Shown one piece after another: positions 1-9,700 of a stretch of DNA of 64,000 bases (its first letter is position 1; each line of letters starts with the position of its first letter). The DNA is taken from NCBI GenBank assembly GCA_963803545.1, contig CAWDMX010000004.1, positions 558,001-622,000 of the forward strand, written 5' to 3'. The position numbers were made by a program, and so were the translations under genes. The DNA comes from Legionella_C sp963803545 (lineage in GTDB: Bacteria > Pseudomonadota > Gammaproteobacteria > Legionellales > Legionellaceae). Under the pieces are notes generated by a model, which did no database searches, was not told the origin of the DNA, and was given only the letters and a program-made list of their open reading frames with translations.

Positions 1-191
1 CAGAACTTTGTCGTGAACATGGCATGAGTTCAGCAACGTTTTATAAATGGCGTGCAAAATATGGTGGCCTGGACTTGCCGATGATGACCCGACTAAAAGA
101 GCTCGAGTCTGAAAATGCCCGTTTGAAGAAGATGTACGCTGAAGAGCGCCTAAAATCTGAGATTCTTCGCGAGGTGCTTGAAAAAAAGTAG
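1..191 (+). CDS. IS3-family transposase OrfA, C-terminal part (5' end outside window)
   Basis: This is the 3' part of the helix-turn-helix OrfA protein that recognises the IS ends. It is identical to residues 25-87 of the complete copy at 31448-31711. It covers the second half of the HTH (ATFYKWRAKYGG) and the leucine-zipper-like helix after it. It ends at TAG 189-191 directly after A AAA AAG (182-188), a canonical -1 slippery heptamer. Ribosomes that slip there enter the orfB frame with no stop before the orfB body, so an OrfAB fusion transposase can be made as in other IS3 elements. Confidence 0.85.
   Translation, partial: ELCREHGMSSATFYKWRAKYGGLDLPMMTRLKELESENARLKKMYAEERLKSEILREVLEKK
182..188 (+). 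promoter_or_regulatory. Programmed -1 frameshift site of the IS3 element
   Basis: The heptamer A AAA AAG sits in the OrfA frame immediately before its stop codon (TAG 189-191). The -1 frame is open from here into orfB (VVKPSSRKQLAQKA before the GTG at 230). The same arrangement is at 31702-31708 in copy 2. This is the known IS3-family way of making OrfAB. Confidence 0.8.
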
Positions 192-229
192 TTAAGCCAT
201 CCAGTCGAAAGCAGCTTGCACAGAAAGCC

Positions 230-1015
230 GTGCAGGAAAAATTTATCTCCGTACGGATGGCCTGTTGTTTATTTAGCATTAGTGAAACTTGCTATCGTTA
301 CCAATTGAAGCTGAATGATGAAAATGCTCATATTGCAGACTGGTTGTTGCGTTTGACTAAAAATAATCGCAATTGGGGTTTTGGCCTTTGTTTTTTATAT
401 TTGCGTAACGTTAAAGGTTACAAATGGAACCATAAGCGTGTTTATCGTATTTATAGAGAGCTCGAGCTGAATTTAAGAATCAAACCCAAAAAGCGGTTAA
501 TTAGGGAAAAGCCAGAGGCGCTAACGGTTCCTCAAGCAATAAACGAATGCTGGTCAATGGATTTTATGCATGATCAGTTACAAAACGGGCGTAGTTATCG
601 TTTATTTAACGTGATTGATGACTTCAATCGAGAAGGCCTTACCATTGAAGCTGACTTCTCTTTGCCTGCTGAGCGTGTGATTAGGGCGCTTGATCAGGTT
701 ATTGAGTGGCGTGGTAAGCCTTTTCAGATACGTTGTGATAATGGACCTGAATATATCAGTCACTTGCTTACACAATGGGCTGAAAAACACAAAATAACGC
801 TATTGTTTATTCAGCCAGGCAACCCACAACAAAATGCCTATGTTGAGCGTTATAACAGAACCGTACGATATGATTGGTTAAACCAGTATTTATTTAGTAC
901 GATCGAGGAAGTTCAGAATATGGCCACAAAATGGTTGTGGTCTTATAAAAACGAACGGCCTAACATGGCAATTGGAGGTATACCGCCCAGACAAAAACTG
1001 AAATTAGTAGCTTAG
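230..1015 (+). CDS. IS3-family transposase OrfB (rve integrase domain)
   Basis: This is the catalytic DDE domain of the transposase. The motifs seen are CWSMDFMHD (first Asp), RCDNGPEYIS (second Asp) and NPQQNAYVERYNR (Glu with the usual K/R seven residues later). The N-terminal region is the HTH_21-type segment common to IS3 OrfB. A GTG at 230 is the first start codon in frame, but the frame is open upstream to the slippery site at 182-188, so the working product is probably the OrfAB fusion. It differs from the second copy by K versus N in LWSY(K/N)NERPN. The gene appears intact. Confidence 0.93.
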   Translation: MQEKFISVRMACCLFSISETCYRYQLKLNDENAHIADWLLRLTKNNRNWGFGLCFLYLRNVKGYKWNHKRVYRIYRELELNLRIKPKKRLIREKPEALTVPQAINECWSMDFMHDQLQNGRSYRLFNVIDDFNREGLTIEADFSLPAERVIRALDQVIEWRGKPFQIRCDNGPEYISHLLTQWAEKHKITLLFIQPGNPQQNAYVERYNRTVRYDWLNQYLFSTIEEVQNMATKWLWSYKNERPNMAIGGIPPRQKLKLVA

Positions 1016-1176
1016 TTTCTACTTTTAGCGTCAGTTAAAAATGGGGGGATTACCTTATTTGCCCTAAATTGCAACACCAGATTGCCGGCTTAGGTTGGCA
1101 ATGCGGTACTCGCTTTTTTTTTAAGTATGAATTTTCTTCTGGTGTATCTATTGTTAAGGCCAATTCCCACGCAGTA

Positions 1177-3207
1177 TTAACCATACTTCGAACCGGGGTT
1201 GCTCTGGAAACTTTCTCCGTGGGAGGCCGACGCGGTTTGACGGGTTGCAGAAAAAAAACCCTGCGTGCCCACGGGGCTTGGGGGCTGCGCTGTGGGTATA
1301 TCGCCGGCCTCTAGTTGCTCGTCAATTATGGCCAGTAAGTCCTCCATTAATGATTCACTAGAGGAAATGCCTTCTTGCCGTAAGGCAAGGCTTAAGTGCT
1401 CTTGCAATTGTTGGCGATCGTGCGCATTTAAGACAATCAGTTGCTGGGGGTCTACCTTGGCACTAATAATTTGCTCCATGCTTTTAGCAAGGCATCGAAT
1501 ACTAATAGAGCCTCCATAACGACTGGATACGCTAACAATATTGTCTAGGCTTAAACCCAATTGCCTCAACACTTGGAAGTGTTCAATAACTGTGGCCAGG
1601 GTTTTGGAAGCGCCACCATTAGCCGCTACTTTTGCAATTTGCTCGCTTGTAAAGTTTAATTCCCGTAGTTTTGGAAACAGTTCAATAAGCGCGTCCAAGG
1701 TCTTGGAGCCGCCATTATTAGCCGCTATTGTTGCAATTTGTTCGCAAGTAAAGTTTAATTCCCGTAGTTTTGAAAACAGTTTAGTAAGCGCCGCCAGGCT
1801 TTTGGAGCCACCACCATTAGCGGCTACTTTTGTAATTTGCTCACTTGTAAAGTTCAGTTCAAGTAATTTGGGACAGCGTTCAATAAGTGCTGCCAGGATT
1901 TTGGAACCGCCACTATTAGCCGCTACTTTTGCAATTTGTTTGCAAGTAAAATTCAATTCAAGTAATTTTGGACAGCGACCAATAAGCGCTTCCAGGGTTT
2001 TGGAGCCGCCATTATTAGCCGCTATTTTTGCAATTTGGTCGCTCGTAAAATTCAATTCAAGTAATTTTGGACAGCGCTCAATAAGTGCTGCCATGGTTTT
2101 GGAACCGCCACCATTAGCCGCTATTTTTGCAATTTGCTCGCTTGTAAATTTCAATTCCCGTAGTTTTGGAAACAGTTCAATAAGCGCGTCCAGGGTTTTG
2201 GAAGCGCCAATATTAGCGGCTATTTTTGCAATTTGGTCGCTTGTAAAGTTCAATTCAAGTAATTTTGGAAACAGTTCAATAAGCGCTGCCAGGGTTTTGG
2301 AACCGCCTATATTAGCGGCTATTTTTGCAATTTGGTCGCTTGTAAAGTTCAATTCAAGTAATTTTGGACACAGCTTAATAAGCGCCGCCAGGGTTTTGGA
2401 ACCGCCATCATGGGAGGCGATATCAGTAATCGCCTTATAGCAAGCACCTTGCTCGAGGTGGTTATTAAAAAATAAGGTATAAATTGCGTCGTGGCACTCA
2501 ATTAATTTTTTACAGGTATTTTTAGACGACTTTCTTAGAATAATGCGATTAGCCGAGTCTGTTGAGTAGCCCAAAGCTGTTAAGGCGTTCAAGAAAGCCC
2601 TATAATCGGCATTAGCCATCTTGATAGTCTTTAATTTTTGATCGAGCTCAGATGGAGTGCTTAGTCCTATAAAACCCTGCAATTCCTCAATGGTTTTAGT
2701 GTTCAAGACGCGAATCAATGCGTCTAAATCTTCAATGGCTTGGTTGTCTACAATAAATTTACCCGCAAGAGTATCCAGGGGTTTTTTGGTTTTAATGTTT
2801 AAAAGTTGTTGAATTGCTCCAACAACGGGAGCCGTACTTACGTCACTGCTGTGCTCAGCATTCGCTAACAGCTGCTGTTGCTGGGTAATAAAGTAATTAA
2901 TGAGCAACCGAGCGCGCTTAATTTCCAAGGGGCTTGCTTGTGGACTTAAGCCGTTGCTTGCAGCACTTTCCATAACTGCAATCGAAGGCGCCGTGGGCGA
3001 CATTGAAACTACGGCAACGCCGTCTTCATTTGATAATGCTGCGGGGCTAATAGCGTCAGGAGCGTGGTCTTTAAAAAAGTTGGGTGACTCATCCACCCAA
3101 ATATAAGCAGCGTTGGGGCGGCGACTTTTAGCAGCAGGAGACAAACTCCCGTCATGAGGCCGCGGTCGTTTACGAGTATCTTTATTAGGCATTTTGGGGT
3201 CACTCAT
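1177..3207 (-). CDS. TALE-like modular DNA-binding protein with nuclear localisation-like signal (candidate nuclear effector)
   Basis: The protein has 676 residues. Residues 12-31 form a bipartite NLS-like pattern: RKRPR, ten residues, then KSRRP. Residues about 45-210 are helical and unrecognised. A degenerate repeat at about 214-246 carries RK at positions 12/13, followed by nine 33-residue repeats (255-551) of the form FTSxQIAKIAANxGGSKTL plus a leucine-rich second helix. A divergent tenth repeat (552-584) carries RY. In TALE repeats residues 12/13 choose the base. Here they read HD, NI, NI, NG, NN, NS, NG, NN, NG, which by the published TALE code predicts C A A T R N T R T. TALE-type features kept are N12, G14-G15 (twice G-A) and an HTH-like two-helix unit. 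Position 16/17 is SK rather than the KQ of Xanthomonas. The C-terminal 90 residues are polar and end in small residues, as many type IV secretion substrates do (inference). No recognisable activation domain is seen. There is no strong Shine-Dalgarno before the ATG at 3207. The gene ends about 120 bp from an IS3 element. Confidence 0.85.
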   Translation of the reverse strand: MSDPKMPNKDTRKRPRPHDGSLSPAAKSRRPNAAYIWVDESPNFFKDHAPDAISPAALSNEDGVAVVSMSPTAPSIAVMESAASNGLSPQASPLEIKRARLLINYFITQQQQLLANAEHSSDVSTAPVVGAIQQLLNIKTKKPLDTLAGKFIVDNQAIEDLDALIRVLNTKTIEELQGFIGLSTPSELDQKLKTIKMANADYRAFLNALTALGYSTDSANRIILRKSSKNTCKKLIECHDAIYTLFFNNHLEQGACYKAITDIASHDGGSKTLAALIKLCPKLLELNFTSDQIAKIAANIGGSKTLAALIELFPKLLELNFTSDQIAKIAANIGASKTLDALIELFPKLRELKFTSEQIAKIAANGGGSKTMAALIERCPKLLELNFTSDQIAKIAANNGGSKTLEALIGRCPKLLELNFTCKQIAKVAANSGGSKILAALIERCPKLLELNFTSEQITKVAANGGGSKSLAALTKLFSKLRELNFTCEQIATIAANNGGSKTLDALIELFPKLRELNFTSEQIAKVAANGGASKTLATVIEHFQVLRQLGLSLDNIVSVSSRYGGSISIRCLAKSMEQIISAKVDPQQLIVLNAHDRQQLQEHLSLALRQEGISSSESLMEDLLAIIDEQLEAGDIPTAQPPSPVGTQGFFSATRQTASASHGESFQSNPGSKYG
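1555..2445 (-). repeat. Array of nine 99-bp TALE-type repeats
   Basis: Nine in-frame 99-bp units encode 33 residues each. In protein order the variable pairs are read directly from the codons: HD (2407-2412), NI, NI, NG, NN, NS, NG, NN and NG (1615-1620). Outside the pair the units vary mainly at residues 3-4, 8-9, 20-26 and 30. Degenerate units flank the array on both sides (RK at the N side, RY at 1516-1521). The high similarity of the units makes the array prone to gain or loss by recombination. Confidence 0.88.
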
Positions 3208-3428
3208 CGTAGCTGTACCGTTAGTCGTAATTATTGGGCGACTGGAATCCAGTGATTGGGTCTGTCGTCGCCGTAATCGCCACTAAAAGAATAATTAAAG
3301 TTCAAAGAGTATAATTTGTTATTCTTAACTTAGTATTAACAAACTCGAATTTAGACACAGATTGCGCAAAAAAGCATTAGGGGCTAAGCAGAAGCCGTGC
3401 ATCAGGAGTTTCAAGAAGCGTCATGATC

Positions 3429-3464
3429 TTGTTTACGTCCTGTAGGTTGTTTACGTCTTGTAGG
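3429..3464. repeat. Tandem 18-bp repeat, two copies
   Basis: Two adjacent 18-mers, TTGTTTACGTCCTGTAGG and TTGTTTACGTCTTGTAGG, differ at one base. They lie about 220 bp upstream of the TALE-like gene start. They could be a regulator site or a replication-slippage scar. Confidence 0.6.
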
Positions 3465-3705
3465 GATCGGTAAAGGAGTTGTGTTTCTTGTCAATGCGGA
3501 CTTACGGTACTTGAGGGAGGTGAGACACCCACAACCGGCCTAATGCAGCCGTTGGCGGGGGACCGCCTCAAAAAACTGAAGTTACGAGCGTAGTTTTTAC
3601 TGGAAGCTAAACTTTTATTATCTGAAAAAGCCGTCACCTTTTAACCAAGCAGTCTGCACTAATTTGTTCTGGCTTTTTGATCAAAGCCGTCATTTTTATA
3701 GGGTT

Positions 3706-3743
3706 CTGTCGCAAAAAAGTTGATAATACTTTATTTGCGACAG
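3706..3743. repeat. Inverted repeat downstream of the giant gene (possible terminator or IS end)
   Basis: The arms CTGTCGCAAA-AAAGT and ACTTTATTTGCGACAG pair over 15 bases with a single bulge and a short loop. It lies 5 bp beyond the stop of the 3470-residue gene, so it may protect or end that transcript, though no U-run follows in that direction. TCTGTCGCAAAAA also occurs inverted at 14438-14450 on the other side of the giant gene, which instead suggests relic IS ends. Confidence 0.45.
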
Positions 3744-3748
3744 TGTTA

Positions 3749-6700
3749 TTAAAATCCTGGAGAAGAGGGTGGGGCGATAGCGTTTTCTTCGGATTTATCG
3801 GGTATAACGAACAATGTTTTAAATGTATTATCAGAATTCAGACTAATACTATGAGGCTTGCCTGCTATTTCAAAGTTTATTTTTATACAAAAACTATCGG
3901 TAGCGGATTTTTGAGGGGCGGCTTCAATAGTTAGTTGAGTAAAGGTTAATTTTTCAGATGATTTTTTAAACACACTGAATGATTTTTCTAGACCTTTGAG
4001 TAATCGCTGGTATCCCAACTGCGTATTTAATAATTTAAACAATACCTTACTTTTTATTTCACTCGTCACAGTATCAGCGATAGAAAATGGAACGGTATGA
4101 TGTTCATCCATTTTGATACCCTGTGTAACCTTGTCCAGTTGTGCGTTGTCAATTACAGTGCGGTCGTACTTTTGTTTGCCTATGTCCTTGATCGTATGCT
4201 GAATGGCGTGCGTTGCGGTTAAAGCGATTGTTTCGGTGAACGGACGATTGTTCGTTTTGTGGTAATCAGCCAAATCACGTCGAACGGCATCAAGATAGGA
4301 GTTTAATTTCACTAGCACCGTATGTTGCTGTATAACCGCAGGGTTGGTTAGCACTAAGGCAACGACGCTTTGCAATTGCATTAGTTTTAAATAGGACTGC
4401 GGCCCGCTGTCTGAGTCATTTTTCAAATAGCTTTTAAGATTTAAGTCAGCTACTAACGCATCGTCTAATCGACGAATATAAGCCGTGCTTATCACCTCAT
4501 TTATATTGAAGCACTGCTTTTTTAAGCCCTCCTCGAATAATTCTGTGTTTTTTGGCGGCTCTGAGGATAGGATTATTTTTTGTGCCTTATCCAGAAGGGT
4601 AAACAATCTTCCGTTGATACCGCTATCGAGTTGCCGATTTTTAAAGCAATCATCAGTCAATAAAGTAACTCTTGCCTCACCGATTGCGGCTAAAATAGTT
4701 GTGCTATCGCAATTCTCCGATTCAAGTGATTGAATTAAATCACGCACTCGCCCTTTTCTATCGCCGCTCACCGGGCTCAATGTCCATTTATTGTTTTTAT
4801 AGTGGCATAATTCGTCAATTAATATTTTCTTAATAGACGGGATGCTTGAGTCCGTTGAGCCACCCCAATAGTTGTCTTGATTCTTTAATTTCCAGGCGCT
4901 CGTTTGCTCGGGTAAAAAATCGTAAGCGCGCTTCATAAAGCGTGTAAGATAGCGAATATGTTGGTTTTCAAAAGCGTGTTTAGATTGCAGTAACCTATGA
5001 TAATGCGTTTGGCTTTCTTCATCCAAACAGCTTATAGCATCGTTATTACCGAAATTTTTGATTAAGGCCGCTACGTCGTTAAGGGCCTTTTCGTTCGCGG
5101 TTATCGCTTTAAGGTTGGCTGTCGTATGCGCTTTATAAGACGCTTGGAGTATACGTCTTATTTCTTTTTTTAAGTGACTTGTTTCGGTGCCGTTTAGGTT
5201 TAAAGTCTTCAAAATACTTTCTGTAGATAAAACACTCTTCGTGTTGTTAGACCCTTGTATAGAACCTAACAATTGAGGCAGTGTTTTTGCTTGTACGGGT
5301 AGTAATTCTTCAGGAGGTGTATAGCGCTCCATTTCTGGTTGAGGCTTAGGCTGCGCAAATTGGATAAAATCATCAGCAGTAAAGACTTTAGTGCCTACCT
5401 GCGCCCAGTTGGTGCACGCAAAATCAATCAACAAGGCGATATCTAATTGATGTTCATTCGTCGCCAAATAATTATCAAAATGATCTAAAAAATTAGTCCA
5501 CCCAGTCGTTAAAGTGGCTTTTTCATCGGTTGTCGTTGCATTTTTGAGTTGCTCTTCAAATGCTCTTTGGAACGTGTATTTTATTGCGTCGACCTGCTCG
5601 CGCACTTCACGTGCTCGCCGACGAATAGGACTACGCACTGCATTGAGTTGAGCAATAGCATTTTCTACGGCGTTAATTTCCGCGGGTAATCTTTTTAAAA
5701 TTTTTCGGGCTTGGCCTTCAAAAGCCGCCATAAACTCAGAACGTTTTAAAATGTATTTAAACGTTCCGGGACGACCGTTTCGAGCCGTCCGACCGCTCCT
5801 TTGGCGAGCCGAGCGCATCAAATCTTCAGCGGAATACAGCAGCGTATCCGCAGTAGTACTAATTACATACAATCCTTTTTTATGCGCTACGCTAATATCC
5901 GCGCCACGGCCTAAAACCGTAGAAAAGCTAACGCAACCGTTTTCCCCCGCCTTTTTTTTGACGGCTACGGCTTCCTCATAGCGCTCTTGTTCCGTGGGTT
6001 TAATGCTACTAAAAAACTCCTGAATAGTCGTTTGTGATTTTAACCGTTCATTTTTAGGACGCGCTAATTGAGTTTGCAGTGCTCCAATAATAGCCTGCCC
6101 CTGTTGCTCTGTGCCCACGTGAACAAGCACGGGTGGAATACCGTTTTTTTTCGGGTCTTTCTGTTTTAGATGGTGCAGAATATCTTCAACAATCATATGG
6201 ATATGCTGTGTGTTTTCTCGAGTCGTATTATCTAGAAATTTTTTGTGCGTGAGTCGTGGTTTTAAGGTGCTTAGTTTTGAGGTATTAAACGGTGGAATTT
6301 CAATAAGCTGCATTTTCTTATAGTTTGCATTTTGTTCTTTTATTTCAGATAGAGAACCTGCTGTTCCGGTCATTCCTATTATGCGATTGTATCGTTCAAG
6401 CACTAAGGAGGCATTAAGAGAACTTATGTAGGCCGTTTCTGGTTCTACTAAAAAATCAGCCAGCCGACCCTGTAGTTTTTTCTCGTTCCGATTATTTTGT
6501 CTCACGTGTAAAAACTGCTGTACGGCATTACTAAATTGCGCTTGTATTTGCGGTATGCTGTTCACGAGGCGACAGGCCTTTGAAAATTCTTGCTCTTCGC
6601 CTTGTATCATTTTTTTAACGGGCAACACTTTGTAATGAATCCCTTCTATCAATTTTTTACTGCTGATTGCAGCAAGCATCCAGGTTGTCAGACGTTTCTG

Positions 6701-9700
6701 GTATATGTCCTCATTTCCGGCCTGAGTCAGGGTATTGAAGACCGCTTGTTGCTCAACGGGTACGTCTCTTAAGCCTTTTTGTAAAAGCCGCTTTATTTCA
6801 GACAAATAAACCGTTTCCTCTTTAATTGTTATTGTGTCTTGATTGTCTACGTAATTTACAATGATTTGGTACGCCCATTTATAAGGACTTTCATTTCCGG
6901 TAATTGCGTGCTCTAACGGCGTTGCTTGGCGATAGCGATTGTCATCGTCCAAAATAAAAAAATCACTTTCATCAACTACGGCCAATGATTTATCTGCAAA
7001 TAGCGCCTCCTGGCCTTGGCTAATCATAGCGCTTCGATAGAACGCCAAGTCAGGAATTGTTGAATAGTTAATACCACCACGCTGATAGGCTTGGGGTTGA
7101 GAGTTTTGGGTTATTAAATGTGTTTTAATACCCAAGTAATCAAAAAAATACTTATTTTCTTCATAGTTATCGTTGGCCAACACGCTGTCACTGGTAGCAA
7201 CATCTACGGTATATCCTTCAAGCCAGCTTAGAGCGGCCGCCATAGCCGCAGTTAATGACTTACCCTGACCGGTTTTTATTTGTCCAACCATATTGTTATT
7301 GTGTTGGATGGTTAGGAATAAATACAATAATTGAGTGGGGTAGGCGTGCATGCCATTCCCTTGATGCGAATTTTCAACGGTTGGTGGCTTACACGTGGTT
7401 CGGTACATGCACTCACGCATCAAAGCAATGTACTGAAGTTTGTAGCGATGTTTATCTTTAGGAGAAACGTGCGCATCGTCTTTGGAAATCTCGTGCTTAT
7501 AAAAATCAACTAAGGCTTTAATTTCACTCCGATACATGTCTTTAACTGCTTTTTTAGAAGCGGACAGCGTAGTTATTATTGGTTGTTTACCGCAGTAATT
7601 GACGTAACAAAGCCAATCATGCAGTTGCTGACGTTCGGTTCGCAGTAAGCTGCGCCCCTGCCCCATATCTTTTAATTGATCAACTAATAATGTAAAACGG
7701 GTGTCGTCGTATAACGTGTTGTTTAAAGACGGATTGGCGCTGCGGTAGTTATAAGGGTCCACATCGTATCTTTTGACTAAGGCTTCCAGTTGACTAGTGG
7801 CTAATGCGTCTAACAACTCATCTAAATTGGGTTTGGGATTGGCGCGTAGCAAATCCCAAATTCGAGGCGCTTGGTTTTTGTTTTCTTTCAAGACTTTTAA
7901 TAGTTCAAATATCTTGTCGGGTGATGACCCAGATTGTGCTTGCTCTAAAATCAATTGCAAGACGGTAGCGTCTGGTTTTTCATCTAATTGCAAATAGTGC
8001 GTTGTGAACGTTCTAAAGTCTTCGGGTTTAGGGTAAACGGTTACTATTGTTGTAAGAAGTGCTTCATTATTGATGGTATTTTTTAAAGCAACGTATTGAT
8101 CATAAATACTGAGGTCTTTATTGCTCTCATCGTCGTTTTCATCCAGCAAAGCAATCAACGGCTGTAAATACGGTTTTTTATCTGGTACGCACTCGTCTAG
8201 TAACGTTTGAAGAATTGTTTTATCAACAATTTCTTTATCGCCAAGTCTAAACAGCTGCTCAAAGAGAGTGGTATCAAGCGTGTATTTATTAGTATTGTCC
8301 GGCAGTAGGGTGCGTAATAACGTCAGACTGCGTTGGTAGTGCTGTTCATCATTGGCTGTAGCGAGTACAAGCTTAAGTGTTTCTTTAGGAAAATGTTGAT
8401 TTGCAGGCAAGCTGGTTGCAACAGGTTGCATGATATTAAATATCTTTTCACTGTTTAAATCGGCCACGTTTTGATGGTTTCTAATAAGCGCTACTATGGA
8501 TTCAAATGAACGGGGTCTTTGCTCGCGAATTGCTCGTAGGCAGCTAACGACTTCACCCACTCGAGAAATTTCATTTGGAAATTGCTCTACTATCTGGTCA
8601 AAATTATTGCCCTCTCGGCTTAACGGATTGGGAAGCGCCCTGTTAAATAGCTCTTCGACAACGCAGGGCATGTCGGTACAACGTGCGCGTACCTGCGATT
8701 CATAAAACCTGATTAAAATATCGGCTACAGCATTTTTTACCGGAGTAATCGCTGTGTTTTCAGGGAGGGTCTTTAGTTGATTTAGTTTTTCAATTAATAA
8801 AGAACCACCGCGACTCTCGGTTAACGCTATACACCGGTCACCAAACATCGTATCGCTGTAGAGAGCCGTTTTAGCGGCGGCTTTCAAGAGAGGGCTAAGA
8901 TTGTCAACGTAATCGTTAATAATAGCCACCATGTCGTTGATACCGGCACTTAATACATCGGCTATATTCGCGTTTTGTGATGCATTGATAGCCGTGTCGG
9001 TTACTGTTTCAAATTGAATTGAGGCCGGCAGCGCTTGTTGTAGTATTTGATCTATTTCCCTTGCAGAAAGAGCGCACTGAGCTTTGTCAACGTGGTGGCT
9101 AATGGTATCCATTAACGCACTGAATTCGTCTATGTTGGGTAGCTCCGTTGACGCGCTCACATCAATAGATTGAAACCGCTGCATGGCCTTGCTTAATGAA
9201 GCGTGGTGATGCACAGAACGGTCGGATTTTTCTTTAATGTTTTTTAATATCAATTGATAATCGCGAGCTTTTTTTAGGTGGGGGTCGCTTAAAATACGGT
9301 CGACGGAATCTTGTATAGCGGTGAGTGTGGCCTTAATTTTTTCGTTATCAGAGTTAGCGTGTTGGTTAACAAATGCGATGAGCTTCAACATTACCGGGTT
9401 TGTTAAAGGGTGTAACATGCATGCGAACGGTTGCAGCTCTTTAATTTTTGTTACTAAAGGTGGCTCAGAAGCATCGCTACCAACGCTGTTATCTGAAAAG
9501 TCTTTGTTGAGAATTTTCAGTGCTATTTTAGCGAGTTCATACGTCATCTGAGGATAGATTATTTTAATTCCAAGGTCGGTCTTTTCTATGGCAATACAGG
9601 CTAAGCACTGAACAAATTGCTGCAGTAGACGGACGTTGTAGTCTTTATTGCGCGCATCATTTAAATCGAAACGTTTGTCCCAACAACCGATAATTGCTAA

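Larger units (their letters stand above)
1..1054 (+). mobile_element. IS3-family insertion sequence, copy 1 (left end outside window)
   Basis: This is the right 1054 bp of an element whose complete twin lies at 31377-32574. The two copies, read side by side, differ at one base that I can find (A at 949, C at 32469). The shared sequence stops exactly after 1054 (ggattacc), where the flanks diverge, which sets the right end. It carries the end of orfA and a complete orfB. The near identity implies recent transposition or gene conversion. Confidence 0.9.
3208..3748. other. Intergenic region between the two effector-like genes
   Basis: There is no convincing gene in these 541 bp. They hold the 5' side of the TALE-like gene, a two-unit tandem repeat (3429-3464), a strong inverted repeat (3706-3743) next to the stop of the giant gene, and GC-richer sequence around 3500-3560 that resembles decayed mobile DNA but that I cannot assign. 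Confidence 0.5.

Noticed and set aside
1541..2440. A 299-codon open frame on the plus strand across the repeat array
   Set aside because: It is the antisense of the 99-bp repeats; lack of stops follows from the repeated sequence, and the opposite strand gives the coherent TALE-type protein.
1555..2445. Regular repeats as a CRISPR array or leucine-rich repeats
   Set aside because: The period is a constant in-frame 99 bp with no unique spacers. LELNF-type wording resembles leucine-rich repeats, but the 33-residue unit with variable 12/13 and fixed G14-G15 is the TALE pattern.
3490..3560. GC-rich stretch as a small RNA or tRNA
   Set aside because: I could not fold it into a cloverleaf or any known RNA shape by eye, and no promoter or terminator frames it.
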